A stretch of 54,278 nucleotides of DNA from DATKQI01 sp035532755 (GCA_035532755.1 DATKQI010000362.1:1-54278), one strand, 5' to 3'. Shown: positions 38,714 to 46,144, numbered from the stretch's first letter. The notes: generated by a model from the sequence alone, not told the origin. Made by a program: numbers and translations.

Positions 38714-38724
38714 ATCCGCGATAA
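38714..38724. promoter_or_regulatory. small inverted repeat in the methyltransferase/LysR divergent gap
   Basis: TATC-CGC-GATA lies in the short divergent region, 12 bases upstream of the LysR ATG. It resembles a short LysR half-operator pair, but the spacing is not the classical T-N11-A. TTGACA at 38728-38733 lies next to it, too close to the LysR start to be that gene's -35. Tentative. Confidence 0.25.
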
Positions 38725-38736
38725 TGTTGACAGGTT

Positions 38737-39708
38737 ATGAAGCAGAACTTCACAGTCAGGCAAGGCGCGCTCGACGGCGTGGAGGCGTTCCTGAGCGTTG
38801 CCCAGCACCGCAGTTTTCGCAAAGCGGCCGCGGAACTCGGGGTAACGCCATCGGCCATCAGCCAGGCGGTACGCGCACTCGAAGCGCGTGTCGGCGCGGC
38901 GCTCTTCATACGCACCACACGGAGCGTCGGCCTGACCGAAGCCGGCGAACGGTTCCTTTCGCGCGCGAAGCCCGCCTTCGAGGAGCTCACCGCCGCAAGC
39001 GAGGCCGCGCGTGAACTCGGACGGCGGCCGGCCGGGCTGTTGCGCCTCACGGTGCCGCGCGCCGTGGTGCCGATCCTGCTGGAGCCGCTGATCGCATCCT
39101 TCTGCCAAGCCTATCCCGAGGTCGAGGTGGAGATCGCCGCAAGCGAGGAGCTGGTCGATATCGCGGTCGAAGGATTTGACGCCGGCGTCCGGCTGGGCCA
39201 GTTCATCGCCGCGGACATGGTCGCGGTGCGGCTCACGCCGCCGTTCCCCTTCGTGGTCGTGGGCAGCCCCGAGTATCTGCGCAGGCGGGGACGGCCCGAG
39301 CGTATCGACGATCTGCGCCAGCATGCCTGCCTGCGCATTCGCCGCTCGAACGGGTCGATCGGGCCTTGGTCGTTTGTCAACGGCAACAGGCCGATCGAGG
39401 CGATCCTCTCGGGGCCGCTGATCGCCCACGATTTTCCCACCATTCTTGGCGCGGCCGTCGAAGGTCTGGGTCTTGCGCAGGTGCCTGGGCCGATCGCCGC
39501 CGGAGCGGTGAAAGCGGGAAAACTCGAACGCGTACTGGAGTCGTTCGCGCCGATGGCGCCAGGGGTGTTTCTCTACTATCCCGGTCACCGGCAACTCACG
39601 CCGAAGCTGCGAGCCTTCATCGATCACGTGAAGAACCGCCCGGGCGCCGCCAAAACAACCCGAATTCACACGGATGATGGTCGAACACGAGGCAGGAAGA
39701 TGCGCTGA
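38737..39708 (+). CDS. LysR family transcriptional regulator
   Basis: 323 residues. The N-terminal winged helix-turn-helix is clear (GVEAFLSVAQHRSFRKAAAE followed by LGVTPSAISQAVRALEARVG and LFIRTTRSVGLTEAGERFL). The substrate-binding domain has RLTVPRAVVPILLEPLIASF, GFDAGVRLGQFIAADMVAVR and FVVVGSPEYL. It is similar to the LysR subgroup often found next to, and divergent from, its target gene, here the methyltransferase operon. The C-terminal about 25 residues are a basic extension. Within the amidase-flanked cassette. Confidence 0.92.
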   Translation: MKQNFTVRQGALDGVEAFLSVAQHRSFRKAAAELGVTPSAISQAVRALEARVGAALFIRTTRSVGLTEAGERFLSRAKPAFEELTAASEAARELGRRPAGLLRLTVPRAVVPILLEPLIASFCQAYPEVEVEIAASEELVDIAVEGFDAGVRLGQFIAADMVAVRLTPPFPFVVVGSPEYLRRRGRPERIDDLRQHACLRIRRSNGSIGPWSFVNGNRPIEAILSGPLIAHDFPTILGAAVEGLGLAQVPGPIAAGAVKAGKLERVLESFAPMAPGVFLYYPGHRQLTPKLRAFIDHVKNRPGAAKTTRIHTDDGRTRGRKMR

Positions 39709-39808
39709 CCTCAGGCAGCGCGGACTCGAGTAGATTGACCTCGGAGCCAGATGCTGGGCGCCTGCTTTCGGAAGAGGTGTTAACCCGTCCTCAACGGCCT
39801 ATTCCGGC

Positions 39809-40060
39809 GTCGGTCTGTGACCGGAAGGCGTGCCCGATGCCGGCACCGGCGAGGCGGTGCGCGATGCGGAAGCCTTGCGCGAGGTGCGCGCGGCGCTGGT
39901 GCGGATCGGCTACGACGTGGCGCCCGAGGGCGCGTTCGATCCCGCCCTGTCGGCCGTGCTGCACGCCTTCCAGCGCCACTGGCGGCCGGAGGCGGTCACC
40001 GGCGAGGCGGATGCGGGCACACGGCTGCGACTGTTGGCGGTGGCGCGGTTGTGTGGGTGA
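39809..40060 (+). pseudogene. 5'-truncated amidase remnant (right copy of direct repeat)
   Basis: Homologous without gaps to the last 84 codons of the amidase gene at 36076-36327, about 88% identical. The tryptophan codon TGG of the intact gene (codon 162) is TGA here, and everything upstream of about 39806 is unrelated, so the catalytic domain is missing. The remaining frame after that stop encodes only the peptidoglycan-binding domain (EALREVRAALVRIGYDVAPE to the end). Expression of that fragment from GTG/ATG codons at 39830-39839 is conceivable but there is no good ribosome site. Confidence 0.85.
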
Positions 40061-40098
40061 TTTTTACTCTGAACGGACCAAATTCGGCAGATAACACT

Positions 40099-40308
40099 CT
40101 ATAGAGTAGGCAAATTTTTCTGACGAATTATTGGCCACTTCGCAAAAGCAAATACCCAAAACATTGTGATATTTACTATTGGAATAAGCACCAGTAGCGC
40201 CAACAACCCATTGTAGCCAGCCTTCTGGACAATTTTACAAGATGGGACCAAAAAAATCACAGCAAAAAAAATGATAATCATCCAGTGCCAGATGCTCATT
40301 GAACCCAT
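40099..40308 (-). CDS. small two-helix membrane protein on an AT-rich patch
   Basis: 69 residues. The N-terminal helix MSIWHWMIIIFFAVIFLVPS is followed by KIVQKAGYNG. A second helix (LLALLVLIPIVNITMFWVFA) precedes FAKWPI. The GYxGLLALLxLIPxVN...WVFAFAKWP pattern is one I recognise from small uncharacterised proteobacterial membrane proteins. The ATG at 40308 has AGGGAG six bases upstream. Base composition is strikingly AT-rich (roughly 40% G+C by eye against about 70% around it), as is the whole 40061-40356 stretch, which otherwise holds nothing I recognise. Its stop overlaps the palindrome ACTCTATAGAGT. Probably foreign. Confidence 0.75.
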   Translation of the reverse strand: MGSMSIWHWMIIIFFAVIFLVPSCKIVQKAGYNGLLALLVLIPIVNITMFWVFAFAKWPIIRQKNLPTL

Positions 40309-40356
40309 GATATTCTCCCTAAACGTTTCATCTTTAATTTCTTATAGCACACGGAC

Positions 40357-41265
40357 CTACGGCTCCGTCGCCTCCGTCACCAGCCCGGCATAGAGTTCCG
40401 CCAGCCGCACTGTCAACGCGCCCGGCAGGGCCGGCAACACGCGCCCGTCGATCGTCCGCACCGGCGTCACCCCGCCGAAGGTGCCGGTCACGAACGCCTC
40501 CTCGGCGTTGTACACATCGAGCAGCGTGAAATCGGCGCAGGAGACCGGCACGCCGTGCGCCTGGCACAGCGCGATGATCTTGGCCCGCGTGATGCCGTTG
40601 AAGCAGCTGCGCCCGGTGGAGGTGCACACCACGCCGCCGCGCACGAAGAAAAAGTTGGTCGCGTTGCAGCTTGCGACGAACCCCGCGTCGTCCAGCATCA
40701 GCGCCTCGTCCGCGCCCAGGCGGTAGGCCTGGATCAGCGCGGTGATCAGCGGCAGGCGGCTGTGGGAGTTCAGCCGCATGTCGAACTGGTCCGGCCGCGT
40801 GCAGCGGACCGCGGCGGTGGCGAGCGCGAGCCCATCGCGCGCCAGCGCCGGGTTCGGCACCTTGTGCTCGGCCACGATCACCACGGTCGCCGGGCCGATG
40901 CCCTGGCGCGGGTCCTGGCTCGGCGTCTTCTTCATCCCGCGGGTGACCATCAGGCGCAGATGCACCCCGTCGTGCATCGCGTTCGCCCGGCACGTCTCGG
41001 TCAGCGCGGCGACGATCTGCGCGCGCGTCAGCCCGATATCGAGGTAGATCGCCCGCGCGCCCTGGAACAGCCGGTCCAGATGCTCCTCCAGGAACAGCAG
41101 CCGGCTGCGGTGCAGCCGCAGCCCTTCCCAGACCCCATCCCCGGCGATGAAGCCCGCATCGAACACTGACACCACCGCCGCCGCGCGCGGCACCAGCCGC
41201 CCGTTCAGCCACACCAGGATGTCGGCGTTGCGCGGATCCTCGGCGATGTCCTGGCTGCCGGCCAT
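40357..41265 (-). CDS. class IV aminotransferase-like protein lacking the expected PLP lysine
   Basis: 302 residues of the branched-chain/D-amino-acid transaminase fold. Features are ILVWLNGRLVPRAAAVVSVF, GDGVWEGLRLHRSRLLFLEE, GADEALMLDDAGFVASCNAT followed by NFFFVRGGVVCTSTGRSC, GITRAKII, and EEAFVTGTFGGVTPV. Lysines occur only at 112, 113, 135 and 229. The stretch where the Schiff-base lysine is expected reads FDMRLNSHSRLPLITALIQA (161-180), with Arg at both candidate positions. The protein may be a non-transaminase lyase, a binding protein or inactive. It is the last gene of the phyH-permease operon; the start at 41265 is 27 bases after the permease stop. Confidence 0.85.
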   Translation of the reverse strand: MAGSQDIAEDPRNADILVWLNGRLVPRAAAVVSVFDAGFIAGDGVWEGLRLHRSRLLFLEEHLDRLFQGARAIYLDIGLTRAQIVAALTETCRANAMHDGVHLRLMVTRGMKKTPSQDPRQGIGPATVVIVAEHKVPNPALARDGLALATAAVRCTRPDQFDMRLNSHSRLPLITALIQAYRLGADEALMLDDAGFVASCNATNFFFVRGGVVCTSTGRSCFNGITRAKIIALCQAHGVPVSCADFTLLDVYNAEEAFVTGTFGGVTPVRTIDGRVLPALPGALTVRLAELYAGLVTEATEP

Positions 41266-41292
41266 GGGCTCAGAGGCCTTCCGCAGCGGGGA

Positions 41293-42795
41293 TCATTCCA
41301 CCGGCACCCGCAGTGCGATGTCGGCCAGGCTCTCCCCCCGCGTCGCCGCCCGCGTCCGCGCCCATAGCACCAGCCCCGCGGCGATGATCGCCGCGACCGC
41401 GCTCTGGAACAGCGGCTGGAACGCGAGCGGGGTATGCGGCAGCACCGAAACCGCCGCGATCAGCACCAGCGTGATCGGCACCGAGACCACCGCCGCCGCC
41501 AGCACCCATGGGCTGCGCGCCAGCCCCGCCGTCCAGGCTGTGCCGCGAAACCGTCCCGAGAAGCGGATGTTGAGCGCGGCGAGTGCGACCAGCAGCCACA
41601 CGATCAGCAGGCTGAGCGAACGCACGATCACCCCGAGCGCCCAGCCGACGAAGACCGACTGCACGAGAAACAACGAGGCCAGCCCCGCCGTCGTCGCCAG
41701 CGCGGCGACCGGCACGCGGCGGCCGGAGGTCTCGGCGAACCGCGCCGGCACCATCCGGTCCTCGCCCCAGGCGAACAGGATGCGGGAGGTGATCATCATC
41801 TGCGGCGCCAGCGTCTTGCCCACGATCAGCGCCACCGCGAAATCCACGATCACCCCGATCCAGCGCGGCGCGACGATGCCGATCAGCCCCGGCGCGGTGG
41901 CGAGGGCGGCGTGGTGGGAACGGATCAGCCCCAGCACCGCCCACCAGGGTGCCGCGTGAAACAGCGCCGCCGTCACCACCGTATAGAGCACCACCGCCAC
42001 CAGCCAGCCCAGCACGATGCCGCGCGGCATGGTGTGCCCGGCATCGCGCGCCTCCCCGCCCAGCGCGGGCGCGGCGCTGATCCCGCCATAGGCGAACACG
42101 AACAGCGTGCAGACCGACAGGAACGCGCCGAGCGTGCCCGATTGCGGGTGCGCCGGCGGCGCCAGCACCAGATGCAGCCGGCTGCCGACGAGGCTCACGA
42201 ACCGCCCCGGCGGGGTGGCGAAGCCGAAACCCGCGATCACCGCCGCGGTCAGCACGATCACGCCGAGCAGCACCGTGACGAACCGGCCATAATGGCGCAC
42301 GCCGCTCGCATGGATCGCGAAGATCCCCCAGATCGCGCCAAGCCCGATCACCAGCCGGCCCGCCGGCGTCATCAGCACATGCCCCGGCAGCCCGATCGCG
42401 ATGAACGCCTGGCCCAGGAAGGTCGAGAAGGCGAAGGCGATGAAGCCCATCGCCGCGGTCACGCTGATCCACCACAGGAAGCTCGCGATGAACCCCGCCG
42501 GCAGGTTCAGCCCGCGCGCGATCCAGACATAGGCGGAGCCGGCGCGGGGCATGGCGGCCGAGAACCGCGCGTACAGCAATGTCTTGCTGGCCACCACGAG
42601 GCCGGTGACGAGCATGGCGAGCGGCACGAGATCGCGCACCGCCGGATACACGCCGAGGCTCTGCACCGCGACGAAGTTGATCCCCGCCCCGAACTCCCCC
42701 GCCACGCCCGAGGCGACGATGGCGAGCACGCCCAGCACCTTGCTGAGCCGGTACGCCGGCCGTTCGCCACGGCCGGGATCAAACGCCCGGTTCAT
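41293..42795 (-). CDS. APC superfamily amino acid/amine permease
   Basis: 500 residues from the ATG at 42795, which has GGGGGAG upstream. About 12 hydrophobic helices are present. The first begins LSKVLGVLAIVASGVAGEFG and is followed by GINFVAVQSL. The APC-type SAAMPRAGSAYVWIARGLNL motif (helix 3 region) and a later TSRILFAWGEDRMVPARFAE segment identify the amino acid/polyamine/organocation family. Substrate unknown; the operon suggests an amino compound. It lies between the PhyH-type oxygenase and the aminotransferase-like gene. Confidence 0.9.
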   Translation of the reverse strand: MNRAFDPGRGERPAYRLSKVLGVLAIVASGVAGEFGAGINFVAVQSLGVYPAVRDLVPLAMLVTGLVVASKTLLYARFSAAMPRAGSAYVWIARGLNLPAGFIASFLWWISVTAAMGFIAFAFSTFLGQAFIAIGLPGHVLMTPAGRLVIGLGAIWGIFAIHASGVRHYGRFVTVLLGVIVLTAAVIAGFGFATPPGRFVSLVGSRLHLVLAPPAHPQSGTLGAFLSVCTLFVFAYGGISAAPALGGEARDAGHTMPRGIVLGWLVAVVLYTVVTAALFHAAPWWAVLGLIRSHHAALATAPGLIGIVAPRWIGVIVDFAVALIVGKTLAPQMMITSRILFAWGEDRMVPARFAETSGRRVPVAALATTAGLASLFLVQSVFVGWALGVIVRSLSLLIVWLLVALAALNIRFSGRFRGTAWTAGLARSPWVLAAAVVSVPITLVLIAAVSVLPHTPLAFQPLFQSAVAAIIAAGLVLWARTRAATRGESLADIALRVPVE

Positions 42796-42888
42796 CGCAC
42801 GCTCCCCCGCTGCCGGGCGGGATGATGCCCCGCCCGGCAACCGCCCGCAACAGCGCCATGGCGGGCGGGTGCGTGCTGCTCCGCGCGG

Positions 42889-43773
42889 CTATTTCGCGAG
42901 TTCGAAATACCGGCGCGCGGCGGCGTTCTGGTTCTCGTAGATCGAGCCCTGGTGCCGGGCCGGCGGCAGCGGCATCCGCACCGGCACATCGGCAAGCCGC
43001 GGCGCGATGGTCGGAGATCCGGAAACGATCCGGGAATCGAACTCCGCCAGATCCTTCACGCCCATCAACGGCCACGCATCGGCCGCGGTGAACTCGTACA
43101 GCAGCAGCGAGCGCGGCAGGTCGGAGCGGTTCTGCGCCGAACCGTGGACGGCGCGGGCGTGATGGAAGCTCATCGACCCCGCCCGCCCGGTCAGCCTCAC
43201 CACGCCGGCGAAATCGAGCCCGCATGCCTCGGGGTCCATCGCGCCGCAGAAGGCGCCGTTCGCGTGGTGATCGAACACCGGGCCGCGATGGGTGTCCGGC
43301 ACGATCATCAGCGGGCCGTTCTGCTCGGTCGCATCGTCCAGCATCACGCCGACGGCCAGCACATCGTCGTTCGTGTGCGGGTAGAACGCCCAATCCTGGT
43401 GCCATTCCACCGGGGAGCCGTAGTGCGGCGCCTTCATGTTGATCTTCGATCCGTGCAGCCGCACCGCCGGCCCCAGCAGGGCGTGCAGCACCGCGAGCAG
43501 CCGTGGGGCGTGCGCGATCTCCCGAAACAGCGGGTGGTGCAGATGCGGCGTCTTGATCCGGCGCACCCGCGGCGCATCGGGCCGGTGCGAGGGTTCGAGA
43601 TCGTACACCGCGGTGTGCGCCTCCAGCCCGCGCGCGCCTTCCAGCATCTCCGCCAGCGCCGCCCGGGCGCGGGAGAGCAGGTCCGCATCCATCACATCCG
43701 GCACCACGAGGTAGCCCTGCGTTCGGTAGAACGCGACGTCGGTCGCGGAAATCGGGGGTTGCGTGATCGCCAT
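42889..43773 (-). CDS. phytanoyl-CoA dioxygenase (PhyH) family Fe(II)/2-oxoglutarate oxygenase
   Basis: 294 residues. The double-stranded beta-helix iron motif is visible as EWHQDWAFYPHTNDD (HxD) with the distal histidine in SMSFHHARAVHGSAQNRSDL. The arginine shortly after (LPRSLLLYEF) would bind 2-oxoglutarate. The N-terminus FYRTQGYLVVPDVMDADLLS is typical of PhyH proteins, which hydroxylate small molecules in catabolism and natural-product pathways. The start at 43773 has AAGGAGG upstream. First gene of the operon running to the class IV protein, immediately downstream of the LacI-type operator. Confidence 0.9.
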   Translation of the reverse strand: MAITQPPISATDVAFYRTQGYLVVPDVMDADLLSRARAALAEMLEGARGLEAHTAVYDLEPSHRPDAPRVRRIKTPHLHHPLFREIAHAPRLLAVLHALLGPAVRLHGSKINMKAPHYGSPVEWHQDWAFYPHTNDDVLAVGVMLDDATEQNGPLMIVPDTHRGPVFDHHANGAFCGAMDPEACGLDFAGVVRLTGRAGSMSFHHARAVHGSAQNRSDLPRSLLLYEFTAADAWPLMGVKDLAEFDSRIVSGSPTIAPRLADVPVRMPLPPARHQGSIYENQNAAARRYFELAK

Positions 43774-43817
43774 GGGCGCCCTCCTTCACATCGTTCCATC
43801 CCGCTCTGCGGCGGGTC

Positions 43818-43846
43818 ATGGTAGCGCTAACTGTTAGCGCTACCAT
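43818..43846. promoter_or_regulatory. 29-bp perfect palindromic LacI-family operator
   Basis: Two perfect 14-bp arms surround a single T at 43832. Each arm contains TAGCGCTA, itself palindromic, so the site can be read as two LacI-type half-sites or two overlapping operators with centres 13 bp apart. It lies in the 136-base divergent gap, 45 bases upstream of the phyH ATG and 63 upstream of the lacI-type ATG. The adjacent LacI-family protein is the obvious ligand and could control both directions. Confidence 0.8.
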
Positions 43847-43909
43847 TCGCAGGCTACCGCTGCCGCCGCTTTCGCGCAATCATGGAATCGAAGAGTCGGA
43901 TCGGAACCC

Positions 43910-44917
43910 ATGGACACCAGCAGAAAGCCCGGCCCGGTACGCATCCAGGATGTCGCGGCGAAGGCCGGCATCTCGGCCATCACCGTCTCGCGCGTGCTGC
44001 ACCAGCCCGCGCAGGTGGCGGCGGGAACGCGGGCGCGGGTGCATGCCGCGATCGAGGCGCTGGGCTACATCCCCGATCTCGCCGCCTCCGCGCTGGCCAG
44101 CCGGCGCAGCGGCATCGTCGGCGTGCTGGTGCCCACCATCGCCAATTCCGTGTTCAGCGAAACCGTGGCCGGCCTGTCGGACGCGCTGGCCGACACCGGC
44201 TTGCAGACCCTGCTGGGCGACTACGGCTATTCGGCCGACCGGGAGGCGGCCTTGCTGCGCGCGATGCTCGGCCGGCGGGCGGAGGCGATCGTGGCGGTGG
44301 GCCTGATCCGCGACCCCGCCCTGCGCCGGATGCTGCGGGCCAGCGGCGTGCCGGTGGTGGAGACATGGGACCTCGCGGACGACCCGATCGACCTGATGGT
44401 CGGCTTCAGCAACGAGGCCGCGGGAGCCGCGATGGGCCATCACCTGCTGGTGCGGCACTATCGCCAGATCGCCTTCGTGGGTGGTGTGGACGAACGCGCC
44501 GCCGCGCGCTTCGCCGGCCTGCGCCGCGTGATCGCCCCGGTCCATGGCGCGACGCTGACCCGGCTCGACCGGAGCGGCGATCTGTCGATCGAGGCCGGGC
44601 GCGCCGGGCTCGCCGCCCTGCTCGACCGCCCGCACCGGCTGGATGCGGTGTTCTTCGCCTCCGACGTGCTCGCCGCGGGGGGGCTGCTGGAGGCGGCGGC
44701 GCGCGGGCTGTCGGTGCCGCGGCAGATCGCCATCGCGGGGCTGGGGGATCTGGAGATCGGGCGGGCGCTCTCCCCCCCGCTCACCACGCTGCGCATCCAC
44801 GCGCACGAGATGGGGCGGCGCGCGGGGGAGATGCTGACGCGGCGGCTGGCCGGGGAAGCAGTGCCGGGTGCGGCCGTGGATGTGGGCTTCGAACTCGTCG
44901 TGCGCGGCAGCACCTGA
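43910..44917 (+). CDS. LacI family transcriptional regulator
   Basis: 335 residues. The N-terminal helix-turn-helix and hinge are textbook: RIQDVAAKAGISAITVSRVL followed by RARVHAAIEALGYIPDLAAS and ALASRRSG. The periplasmic-binding-like domain has VGVLVPTIANSVFSETVAGL and FFASDVLAAGGLLEAAARGL, and the effector region is close to gluconate-type (GntR) LacI proteins. Shine-Dalgarno is weak. It is divergent from the phyH-permease-aminotransferase operon and separated from it by the 29-bp palindrome. The effector is not known. Confidence 0.93.
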   Translation: MDTSRKPGPVRIQDVAAKAGISAITVSRVLHQPAQVAAGTRARVHAAIEALGYIPDLAASALASRRSGIVGVLVPTIANSVFSETVAGLSDALADTGLQTLLGDYGYSADREAALLRAMLGRRAEAIVAVGLIRDPALRRMLRASGVPVVETWDLADDPIDLMVGFSNEAAGAAMGHHLLVRHYRQIAFVGGVDERAAARFAGLRRVIAPVHGATLTRLDRSGDLSIEAGRAGLAALLDRPHRLDAVFFASDVLAAGGLLEAAARGLSVPRQIAIAGLGDLEIGRALSPPLTTLRIHAHEMGRRAGEMLTRRLAGEAVPGAAVDVGFELVVRGST

Positions 44918-44924
44918 TCGGCCA

Positions 44925-44953
44925 TTGACGCGCCGGCCGCGCCGCGGCACATC
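44925..44953 (+). promoter_or_regulatory. candidate sigma-70 promoter for rnpB
   Basis: TTGACG (44925-44930) is followed after exactly 17 bases by CACATC (44948-44953). The -10 is poor, but the predicted transcription start (about 44960) coincides with the 5' strand of RNase P helix P1. Confidence 0.5.
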
Positions 44954-44959
44954 GGGGCC

Positions 44960-45386
44960 GCCAGACGGCCGGACGGCCGCTGTCGGGGTTCCGCGCAGGC
45001 GGGCCGCGATGGAGGAAAGTCCGGGCTCCACGGGAATGCGGTGCCGGCTAACGGCCGGCGGGGGCGACCCCAGGGACAGTGCCACAGAGAACAGACCGCC
45101 CGCACGCCTTCTGGTTCGCCAGGGTGCCTGCGGGCAAGGGTGAAACGGTGCGGCAAGAGCGCACCGCGCCCCCGGCAACGGGGGCGGCAGGGTAAACCCC
45201 ACCGGGAGCAAGACCGAATAGGGGCGGCCGGCGGCATCCCGGAAGGGGTGTGACGCAAGGGCATTCCCGCCCTGTCGCCCGGGTAGGTCGCGCCAGGCGC
45301 GCCGCGAGGCGCGTCGCAGAGGAATGGCCGTCCCGCGCCAGACGACCGGCGCGGACAGAACCCGGCTTACAGGCCGTCTGGCACTT
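44960..45386 (+). ncRNA. rnpB: RNase P RNA (type A)
   Basis: Catalytic RNA that matures the 5' ends of tRNAs. The universally conserved elements occur in order: GAGGAAAGTCCGGGCTCCAC (CR I/P4 5' strand), CACAGAGAACAGACCGCC, GGTGAAACGGTGCGGCAAGA then GCGCACCGC, GGTAAACCCCACCGGGAGCA then AGACCGAATAGG, and the 3' GACAGAACCCGGCTTACAGG. The ends are defined by helix P1: GCCAGACGGCC at 44960-44970 pairs perfectly with GGCCGTCTGGC at 45372-45382. The exact 3' end is uncertain by a few bases. It lies between the LacI gene and mraZ. Confidence 0.97.
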
Positions 45387-45560
45387 CTTTTCGTCCCCGA
45401 ATCCTCCTCGTGATTCAGGCGTTGTCCACAAGAACAAACCACGAATACTTGCGGGCAGGCAGAGAACCGCCCGTCAAAGCTTCACTGCATCCGTAAACCT
45501 TTGACGAATCCACAGAAAATCCAGGTCGTTACCGGTTCGACCTGCCAATTCCCTTTGACG

Positions 45561-45594
45561 CCCATATTTGCCCATGATATCCCATGACATCCCA
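45561..45594. promoter_or_regulatory. MraZ operator (four 10-bp-spaced CCCA/TGGG boxes)
   Basis: CCCA occurs at 45561, 45571, 45581 and 45591, giving TGGG boxes every 10 bp on the minus strand. This is the known MraZ-binding pattern upstream of mraZ, at which MraZ represses its own dcw operon. TTGACG at 45555-45560 directly abuts the boxes, so a bound MraZ would cover the promoter. The rest of the 45387-45685 gap holds three GANTC sites (45399, 45412, 45506) and a DnaA-box-like TTGTCCACA at 45422. Confidence 0.85.
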
Positions 45595-45685
45595 AGGACG
45601 GCGGCGTACCGCGCCCCGTCGGCAGACAGGATCAACGGCGCGGCGGCAGGCAGGCGCAACCAAGAAGGGGCTCGGACCCGGCCGG

Positions 45686-46144
45686 ATGACCCATTTCCTC
45701 GGCACCCACCAGAACCGGTTGGACGCCAAGGGCCGCGTCTCTGTTCCCGCGCCCTTCCGCACCGCGCTCAAGGTGCAGGAATCCGGCCTGATCCTGCGCC
45801 CTTCCCACAAGCACCCTTGCATCGAGGCGTGGCCCGCCACGGTGTTCGGCACGCTCGCCACCCCGCTCGACCGGCTCGACCTGTTCAGCGAGGCCCATGA
45901 CGATCTGGCCGCGGCGCTGTATGCGGACGCCTTCCCCGTCGAATCGGACAAGGAGGGCCGCATCGTTCTGCCCGAGCCGCTGGTGCTGCATGCCGGACTG
46001 ACCGAGGCCGTGGTCTTCATGGGCCTCGGCCGCACCTTCCAGATCTGGGAACCAGCCGCCGCCGAGCGCCGCCGGGCGGAGGCGCGCGAGCGCGCGCGTT
46101 CGCGCGGGCTGACGCTTCCCGCCGCCACGGGAGGCGCTGCATGA
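45686..46144 (+). CDS. mraZ: transcriptional regulator MraZ
   Basis: 152 residues, AbrB-like double swapped-hairpin DNA-binding protein that represses the division/cell-wall operon. Both repeats carry the family motif: RLDAKGRVSVPAPFR and DKEGRIVLPEPL. The start is the ATG at 45686 (MTHFLGTHQNRLDAKGRVSV), where homology begins. An in-frame ATG at 45584 lies inside the MraZ operator and is rejected. No ideal ribosome site precedes 45686. The stop overlaps the rsmH start by four bases (ATGA). Confidence 0.94.
   Translation: MTHFLGTHQNRLDAKGRVSVPAPFRTALKVQESGLILRPSHKHPCIEAWPATVFGTLATPLDRLDLFSEAHDDLAAALYADAFPVESDKEGRIVLPEPLVLHAGLTEAVVFMGLGRTFQIWEPAAAERRRAEARERARSRGLTLPAATGGAA

Larger units (their letters stand above)
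36328..39808. other. probable acquired cassette between amidase 3'-end copies
   Basis: A 3.5-kb segment bounded on the left by the intact amidase stop and on the right by a second, 5'-truncated amidase 3' end. It holds two membrane-protein genes, a methyltransferase gene and a divergent LysR gene. No transposase, integrase or inverted terminal repeats were found. By eye its G+C is somewhat lower than in the flanks. The simplest reading is insertion by recombination that left the old gene end behind; a duplication followed by divergence is the alternative. Confidence 0.6.

Noticed and set aside
39830..40060. Free-standing peptidoglycan-binding protein encoded by the truncated amidase copy
   Set aside because: The frame is open, but there is no ribosome site and it is simply the remnant of the duplicated amidase end.
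40096..40107. ACTCTATAGAGT palindrome as an intrinsic terminator
   Set aside because: Short, AT-rich stem overlapping a stop codon, with no following U-run on the transcribed strand.
45422..45430. TTGTCCACA as part of a replication origin
   Set aside because: A single DnaA-box-like match without a box cluster, an AT-rich unwinding element or neighbouring dnaA/dnaN genes.
45584..45685. ATG at 45584 as the MraZ start
   Set aside because: The codon is inside the third and fourth MraZ boxes, and the extra 34 basic residues do not match the family.
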